Of a DNA stretch of 64,000 nt, positions 59,462 to 64,000 are shown one piece after another. The stretch comes from Schistosoma mansoni. Taxonomy: Eukaryota > Platyhelminthes > Trematoda > Strigeidida > Schistosomatidae. The notes beneath the pieces are model-generated. The model did not search any database and was not told where the DNA came from. It saw nothing but the letters and a program-made list of their open reading frames with translations. Position 1 is the stretch's first letter. Each line of letters starts with the position of its first letter. The DNA lies in assembly GCF_000237925.1 (NCBI RefSeq), contig NC_031497.1, positions 2,845,295 to 2,909,294 of the forward strand, given 5' to 3'. The translations under genes and the position numbers were made by a program.

Positions 59462-60589
59462 ATGACTGGAAGATGCAACAAAAGCATTTGCCACCGCCCA
59501 GGATGTCGATATCCTGTTGATAGCGGCATGCAGTGCGATGAGTGCAAAGGTTGGTACCACGAAGTTTGCACAAATCTAACACCTGCAGCTTTCAAGCGGT
59601 TCAGTAAAAATGGGTGCGTATGGCTATGTCAACAGTGCTGTTTGGATGCAAATAGCCTGTTAACCGAGGCCATCTCAATAGTAAATGCCGCAAAAAAGTG
59701 TCTCGGCAAGCGCGGTCGGGATACATCAGTCAGAACTCAATCTGTCGACACGCAGATTGACACAAGGCAGGCCCAAGTGAGTCCAAAAAATGCCGACCCA
59801 CACTCTACAAAGGAGGAAGAACATCCTCCAAAGAGGTCTAACACAACCAGAAACTCGCGCAAAAAAGTCTCTTCTGTCCCTCGTATCAAAAATGGTGCCC
59901 AGAAGGGAATTTCCGGAAACCGAAACCGCAAGGCTCGATCGGTTTCCAGCGCGAAAGATGACCCAATCTCCCAAGTCGTCCTGAACCTTCCGGAATCCCA
60001 CAGTACGCCTGACGCGACTGTGGTTACCACTCCAAAGAACGTTGGCGATTGGGTACGGGTCGTAAGAAAAAAACGCCAAAATGACGTAAAAGGAAATCAT
60101 ACCCCCACCAAAAGGGTCGACAAGCCGAGGTCTGATCACAGCGACAGATCAGTCATTCTCCATAGAGTCAAGGAGAGTGACAGCTTAGAACCGAAAGCTC
60201 GTTTTGAGCATGACATTGTGTTGATAAAACAACTACTCAACCAAGTTATGCCCAAAAACATCCCCGGAGTCACCTTGCTAAAGGTGTATAGACTAGGAAA
60301 TCTAGCGCATCTGAAACCAAATCAATCTAGACTACTTAAAGTCGTTTTCAAATCCCCGAACGAACGCGACTTAATCTTAGAAAATGGACATAAATTAAAG
60401 GGTTCAGGAGTTTTTCTCCGTAAGGACTTACCGTTGGCGGACCGTGTTAAAAGACGGGAAGCCGAAAAGGAACTACAGCTCAGATTAGACGCTGGCGAAA
60501 AAGACCTGAAAATTGTAAATTTTCGGGTTGTGAGGCTTCGACAGAGGATGATGCCGAAGCCACTCTGGGTGAAGCACGAGGCCACCTAA
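59462..60589 (+). CDS. LINE ORF1 protein: PHD finger plus RRM-like domain (375 aa)
   Basis: Residues about 10-62 form a C4HC3 PHD finger (CHRPGCRYPVDSGMQCDECK, GWYHEVC, VWLCQQCC). Residues 65-215 are basic, low-complexity and probably disordered. Residues about 220-365 resemble the RNA-binding domain of LINE ORF1 proteins (SVILHRVKES, LLKVVFKSPNERDLIL, LKGSGVFLRKDLPLADRVKR, GEKDLKIVNFRVV). The likely role is binding element RNA and perhaps chromatin in a retrotransposition RNP. The first ATG of the frame lies just upstream of the PHD. The last 139 nt overlap ORF2 in the -1 frame, and the heptamer at 60517-60523 falls inside that overlap. Confidence 0.88.
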   Translation: MTGRCNKSICHRPGCRYPVDSGMQCDECKGWYHEVCTNLTPAAFKRFSKNGCVWLCQQCCLDANSLLTEAISIVNAAKKCLGKRGRDTSVRTQSVDTQIDTRQAQVSPKNADPHSTKEEEHPPKRSNTTRNSRKKVSSVPRIKNGAQKGISGNRNRKARSVSSAKDDPISQVVLNLPESHSTPDATVVTTPKNVGDWVRVVRKKRQNDVKGNHTPTKRVDKPRSDHSDRSVILHRVKESDSLEPKARFEHDIVLIKQLLNQVMPKNIPGVTLLKVYRLGNLAHLKPNQSRLLKVVFKSPNERDLILENGHKLKGSGVFLRKDLPLADRVKRREAEKELQLRLDAGEKDLKIVNFRVVRLRQRMMPKPLWVKHEAT

Positions 60590-63384
60590 ATAGGCTTCGG
60601 ATCTGTTATACCAACGCCCGGAGCTTACTAAATAAGCTACCGGAACTAGGTGTACAGATTGACTCAACTAGGCCAGACATAATCGCAGTCACAGAAACAT
60701 GGCTGACGCCGTCTATAGATAGTAGGGAACTTGATTTCGAGGGTTTTACATTAGTAAGGGCCGACAGAACACAAACGCGTAAAGGAGGGGGAGTAGCTCT
60801 ATTCATTAGGAATGCTATCCCATTCACCATTATCGACAGTGTATCCCATGAGAGTGGGACGTATGAATTAGTTAGCTGCCGCCTGAAATGCAGGGGACAA
60901 GAGTTGCTACTCAGTTTGATCTATCGCAGTCCAAGCTGTGAGGCAAACGAGGTCCTGCTAAGCAGTCTCAACACTTTATCACGAAGTGATCGATGTCTAA
61001 TCCTAGGGGACTTCAATGCACCCATGGTGGACTGGGGAAATCTGCGGACTGAATCGTCAGCAAATTCCTTCGAACAGGAACTAGTTGATGCGGTAATCAC
61101 ATGTGCCCTAGTGCAACACGTGAAGGAAGCAACGAGGTACGACCCGGGTTCTGCATCATCCTTACTAGATCTTATATTGACTCATTATGAGGATGATGTT
61201 GCAAACCTGGATTACATGCCGCCCCTAGGCAAAAGTGATCATGCAGTTTTAAGCTTTGACTTCCATATAACTGTCGATCACGAGTACGCTTCAGCTCAAT
61301 CCAGACCTAACGTCTGGAAAGCAAACATACCAGACATCATGAAATCAGCATCATCAGTAGATTGGAAAATAGACCCAGAGTCATCAATCGAGACGGCTTG
61401 GGACATATTCCGGAATTTATACTTAGAAGTTACCGCCCCCCACATCCCTTGGACTACACCTAAGAGAACGAGAAACTCCCCACCGTGGTTCAGTAGGGAG
61501 GTTCGCATCCTTCTCCGTAAAAGAAGGAAAATGTGGGACAGATTTAGGTTACTGGGGACTGACGAGGCAAAATCTCAGTATCAAAAGGCTCGAAATACCT
61601 GTGCCTCAACCCTCCGTAAGGCCAGAAAGCTGTACGAAGAGAAAATCGTTAGGGAATCCATAGAATGCCCTAAACGCTTGTATTCGTATATAAACCAAAG
61701 GACAAAAAGAAGAAATGTTCCTTCACTATGGGGAGACAGTACTGCCACATCACTAGTGGAGGACGACTTTGGCAAAGCTCAAGTATTCTCTAAATACTTT
61801 AGCGATGTATACACCATAGAAACACCCTTCTCACCAGTCCATGAAAATCCCCCCACACAAGCACTGGACAGCGTAACCATTAAAGAACTCGATGTCTTTG
61901 GTCTGCTAGTTAAGCTTGACATAGGTAAATCCACTGGACCCGATGAACTGCATCCTAGGTTACTAAAGGAATTAGCTAACTTTGTTGCGAACCCTTTAAG
62001 TGTATGTTTTAATCTATCCGTAACCCAGGGTCGTCTACCAAAAGACTGGAAGAACGCCATAGTAAGTCCAGTCTTCAAGACAGGTACAAAACATAAGCCT
62101 GAGAATTACCGACCAATTAGCCTAACTAGTGTGGTTGTTAAAATCTTAGAAAAGATTATTCGGAAGGAGCTGTTAAAGTATCTCGATGAAAACCGGCTCC
62201 TCTCCGAAAAGCAGCATGGTTTTAGAACAGGTTACTCTTGTCTCACAAACTTATTAGTCGCTCGTGAAAGCTGGTGCGCTCTTAAGGACCAAAAATTACC
62301 TATAGACGTAGCTTACATCGATTTCAGCAAAGCTTTCGACAAAGTTCCGCATAACCGGCTATTATATAAGCTAAGGAATGTCGGGATTGGAGGCAATCTA
62401 TTGATGTGGATAAAAGACTTCCTGGTTGGGCGCCAACAAAGAGTAAGGGTGAACTCCAAGTTGTCTAGCTGGGAAACTGTGCTTAGTGGAGTCCCCCAGG
62501 GTACAGTTTTGGGGCCAGTGTTATTCCTCCTGTACGTAAATGATCTCCCTCGTCTACTATCGTCATCGGTCTTGCTCTATGCTGATGATGTCAAGATATG
62601 GAGAGCGATACAAAGCAAGGGCGATAGCTTAGAACTTCAAAATGACCTGGAGAGATTATCTGAATGGTCCCAAACCTGGCAATTGCCGATAAACACTTCC
62701 AAGTGTATTGTGATGCATATTGGCCACCAGGGTACAGATACATACACGATGAATAACACTGAGTTACCTATTGTTCAGGCACACAATGACTTAGGCGTCA
62801 TCGTTAGTCAAGACTTAAAGACTACTGCACACTGCCGTGCAATAGCCGCCAAAGGTTTTAAGACTTTATGGTCCATACGCAGGGCTTTTAGGCATCTTGA
62901 CGCTAAAACGTTTCTGACTTTGTATACAGTGTTCGTACGCCCTAAACTTGAGTACTGCATACAAGCAGCTAGCCCCTGCCTAAAAAAAGACAGTGAACTC
63001 TTGGAAAGGGTTCAGAGAACAGCAACTAGGCTGATTCCCGGAATAGCGAAGCTCCCGTATGGTACTAGACTGACCAAGCTAAACCTATTCCCGCTGTCAT
63101 ATAGAAGAATCAGAGGCGACTTGATTACAGTTTTCAAATTGCTTAATGACAAATTTGCACCTGATATGCCCTCATTTTTCTTGTCTTCCAAAACAGAAAA
63201 TCTACGAGGACACTCCAAAAAAGTTCACAAGCCCCGAACGAATTACTTGTCAGCTGACTACCGACTTTCCCATCGAATAATCAACGAGTGGAATTCATTA
63301 CCTCAGCACGTGGTTGAGGCTCCATCCGTCGACTCCTTCAAAAGAAAGTTGGATCAGCTGAGAGACCATCATCGCCAGGACTAA
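60451..63384 (+). CDS. LINE ORF2 protein: APE endonuclease and reverse transcriptase
   Basis: The open frame without ATG runs from 60451; the first in-frame ATG is at 61024, already inside the endonuclease. Numbering from 60451: APE domain about residues 49-270 (RICYTNARSLLNKL, VTETWL, GGGVALF, LIYRSP, GDFNAPMVDW, SDHAVL); RT about 490-760 (ENYRPISLTSVVVKILEK, KQHGFRTGYSC, AYIDFSKAFDKVPHNRL, GVPQGTVLGPVLFLLYVNDL, YADD at 710-713); C-terminal RRIRGDLITVFKLL, GHSKKVHKPRTN and INEWNSLPQHVV. All catalytic motifs are present, so the enzyme could be active. The protein is probably made by frameshifting from ORF1, since ATG initiation would lose the front of the endonuclease. No RNase H domain is seen. 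Confidence 0.9.
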   Translation, partial: KTGSRKGTTAQIRRWRKRPENCKFSGCEASTEDDAEATLGEARGHLNRLRICYTNARSLLNKLPELGVQIDSTRPDIIAVTETWLTPSIDSRELDFEGFTLVRADRTQTRKGGGVALFIRNAIPFTIIDSVSHESGTYELVSCRLKCRGQELLLSLIYRSPSCEANEVLLSSLNTLSRSDRCLILGDFNAPMVDWGNLRTESSANSFEQELVDAVITCALVQHVKEATRYDPGSASSLLDLILTHYEDDVANLDYMPPLGKSDHAVLSFDFHITVDHEYASAQSRPNVWKANIPDIMKSASSVDWKIDPESSIETAWDIFRNLYLEVTAPHIPWTTPKRTRNSPPWFSREVRILLRKRRKMWDRFRLLGTDEAKSQYQKARNTCASTLRKARKLYEEKIVRESIECPKRLYSYINQRTKRRNVPSLWGDSTATSLVEDDFGKAQVFSKYFSDVYTIETPFSPVHENPPTQALDSVTIKELDVFGLLVKLDIGKSTGPDELHPRLLKELANFVANPLSVCFNLSVTQGRLPKDWKNAIVSPVFKTGTKHKPENYRPISLTSVVVKILEKIIRKELLKYLDENRLLSEKQHGFRTGYSCLTNLLVARESWCALKDQKLPIDVAYIDFSKAFDKVPHNRLLYKLRNVGIGGNLLMWIKDFLVGRQQRVRVNSKLSSWETVLSGVPQGTVLGPVLFLLYVNDLPRLLSSSVLLYADDVKIWRAIQSKGDSLELQNDLERLSEWSQTWQLPINTSKCIVMHIGHQGTDTYTMNNTELPIVQAHNDLGVIVSQDLKTTAHCRAIAAKGFKTLWSIRRAFRHLDAKTFLTLYTVFVRPKLEYCIQAASPCLKKDSELLERVQRTATRLIPGIAKLPYGTRLTKLNLFPLSYRRIRGDLITVFKLLNDKFAPDMPSFFLSSKTENLRGHSKKVHKPRTNYLSADYRLSHRIINEWNSLPQHVVEAPSVDSFKRKLDQLRDHHRQD
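60517..60561 (+). promoter_or_regulatory. candidate -1 ribosomal frameshift site
   Basis: A AAT TTT (60517-60523) sits in the ORF1 frame as X XXY YYZ. Ten bases later GGCTTCG (60534-60540) pairs perfectly with CGAAGCC (60555-60561), with a 14-nt loop. Slipping back one base at the heptamer enters ORF2. The pattern is seen in the sequence; its use is inferred. Confidence 0.5.
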
Positions 63385-63413
63385 CACAGGCCATCAAGCC
63401 TCCTGTCCTTTCC

Positions 63414-63441
63414 AAACTGAAACTGAAACTGAAACTGAAAA
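63414..63441 (+). repeat. AACTGA tail repeat of the LINE
   Basis: AAACTG is repeated four times at the very 3' end of the LINE, as in CR1 elements. Confidence 0.9.
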
Positions 63442-63661
63442 TAAGATTAGACTTTAAAGGGTTTCAAATATGGTTTGTGGTTAGTTCATCTTCAGAAATG
63501 AGATGATTATGAACTATAGCACATAGTGCATTCAATCAGAAGTTACTATTAGTCACTTGATGTAACTGATTTTCAGTTTAAATGATGTTGCACATATATT
63601 TTTTGTAAACTATGTAAGTTGATTCTCGGTTCGAACTAGTTTGGTATTTTCTTTATTTCAG

Positions 63662-63890
63662 GGAATTATCTCTTATATTTTCCCACAGTCGTGCTTACGA
63701 AAACTGATATCGGTGTTTTATGCACAACTTTAAAGTAGGTTTTTCTCCTCACTTTTCGAAGAATTGACTTTCCAGATCTATCTGTTCAAAGGAACCTAAT
63801 ATTTGTATTTCTGGTATTCGCTTTCTTCATGATGTTGTTCTTAAAGACTTTCCAGCTGAATTATTTCTTCAAAGAACTGATTTCATAGAG
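63662..63890 (+). CDS. RTTN: rotatin (RTTN) homologue, two N-terminal-region exons (partial)
   Basis: Exon 63662-63734 (acceptor TTTATTTCAG, donor GTAGGT) and exon 63776-63890 (acceptor CTTTCCAG, donor GTAAAC) join in phase across a 41-nt intron. The 62-residue product reads LYFPTVVLTKTDIGVLCTTL, then FLHDVVLKDFPAELFLQRTD. It parallels human rotatin around residues 190-255 ([32 protein letters not shown]). Rotatin is a large armadillo-repeat protein needed to build full-length centrioles. The 5' exons should lie to the left but were not found between the LINE and 57 kb; the rest continues past the window edge. Identification rests on recalled sequence. Confidence 0.75.
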
Positions 63891-64000
63891 GTAAACAACA
63901 GTTTCCTGTGTTGTATAAGTTAGCATTTTACATTTTAGTACCTTGGTGACTTCAGCTCTATGAACTGCTAAGTTTTGGGTCTATATCTTGCTTTGCATAA
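63891..64000 (+). other. rotatin intron, cut by window end
   Basis: Starts with the donor GTAAAC; no further exon was seen before the window ends. Confidence 0.5.

Larger units (their letters stand above)
58770..63441 (+). mobile_element. apparently whole CR1-like LINE with PHD-finger ORF1
   Basis: ORF1 (59462-60589) and ORF2 (open from 60451 to 63384) are both uninterrupted. The 3' UTR is short and ends in AACTGA repeats (63414-63441), a CR1-type tail. The 5' limit is approximate; the leader contains TATAAAAGG near 59116. PHD fingers in ORF1 are known from CR1-clade LINEs. The base composition is clearly less AT-rich than the flanks. No target duplication was found, as is common in CR1. It sits between the last CEP76 exon seen and the rotatin exons. 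Confidence 0.9.

Noticed and set aside
59726-60139. 137-codon minus frame within LINE ORF1
   Set aside because: It is antisense to a well-supported ORF and merely mirrors its composition.
1-64000. CRISPR arrays, bacterial operons, rRNA or canonical tRNA genes
   Set aside because: None seen; the sequence is eukaryotic, and the tRNA-like motifs belong to SINEs.

Overview
The window looks like nuclear DNA of a blood fluke (Schistosoma; the species cannot be told from sequence alone). The evidence is Smα-type hammerhead-ribozyme SINEs, RTE- and CR1-clade LINEs of schistosome type, a Penelope-like fragment, AT-rich introns, and host genes whose 5' exons are split by introns of only 32-41 nt. Repeats make up much of the sequence; the host genes are widely spaced and heavily invaded.

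Host genes. On the minus strand at 0.9-8.7 kb lies a complete nine-exon WDR12/Ytm1 homologue (ribosome biogenesis, 446 aa); every exon joins in phase. Two small intronless cysteine-rich membrane-protein genes (81 and 73 aa), which look like paralogues, lie on the minus strand at 21.1 and 34.3 kb. A 93-aa hypothetical ORF lies on the plus strand at 36.6 kb. Seven exons of a CEP76 homologue (centriole duplication) lie on the minus strand from 57.0 to 44.5 kb, reaching the true C-terminus but lacking the N-terminus. At the right edge two plus-strand exons match the N-terminal region of rotatin (RTTN), another centriolar protein.

Mobile elements. 8.8-13.1 kb: an antisense CR1-like LINE remnant holds a young 3.0-kb LTR element with a 4-bp target duplication; a Ty3/Gypsy pol fossil follows. 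Solo LTRs lie at 15.6, 16.1, 25.2, 40.5 and 54.5 kb. RTE LINE copies lie at 3.7-6.2, 23.1-26.3, 32.8, 43.4 and 50.3-51.9 kb. A Penelope-like GIY-YIG fragment with inverted flanking repeats lies at 28.8-29.8 kb. Two foldback elements lie at 19.4-20.2 and 42.2-43.4 kb. A CR1-like LINE at about 58.8-63.4 kb appears whole, with a PHD-finger ORF1 and an APE-RT ORF2.

Most interesting signals. (1) ORF2 of the CR1 LINE has no ATG for about 570 nt of open frame; it overlaps ORF1 in the -1 frame, and the overlap holds an A AAU UUU heptamer followed by a 7-bp hairpin, which suggests programmed -1 frameshifting. (2) A tRNA-derived SINE family carries hammerhead ribozymes; one copy has two ribozymes in opposite orientation inside long inverted ends, and another has an 11-bp target duplication with direct terminal repeats, as if a circular or multimeric RNA had been retroposed.
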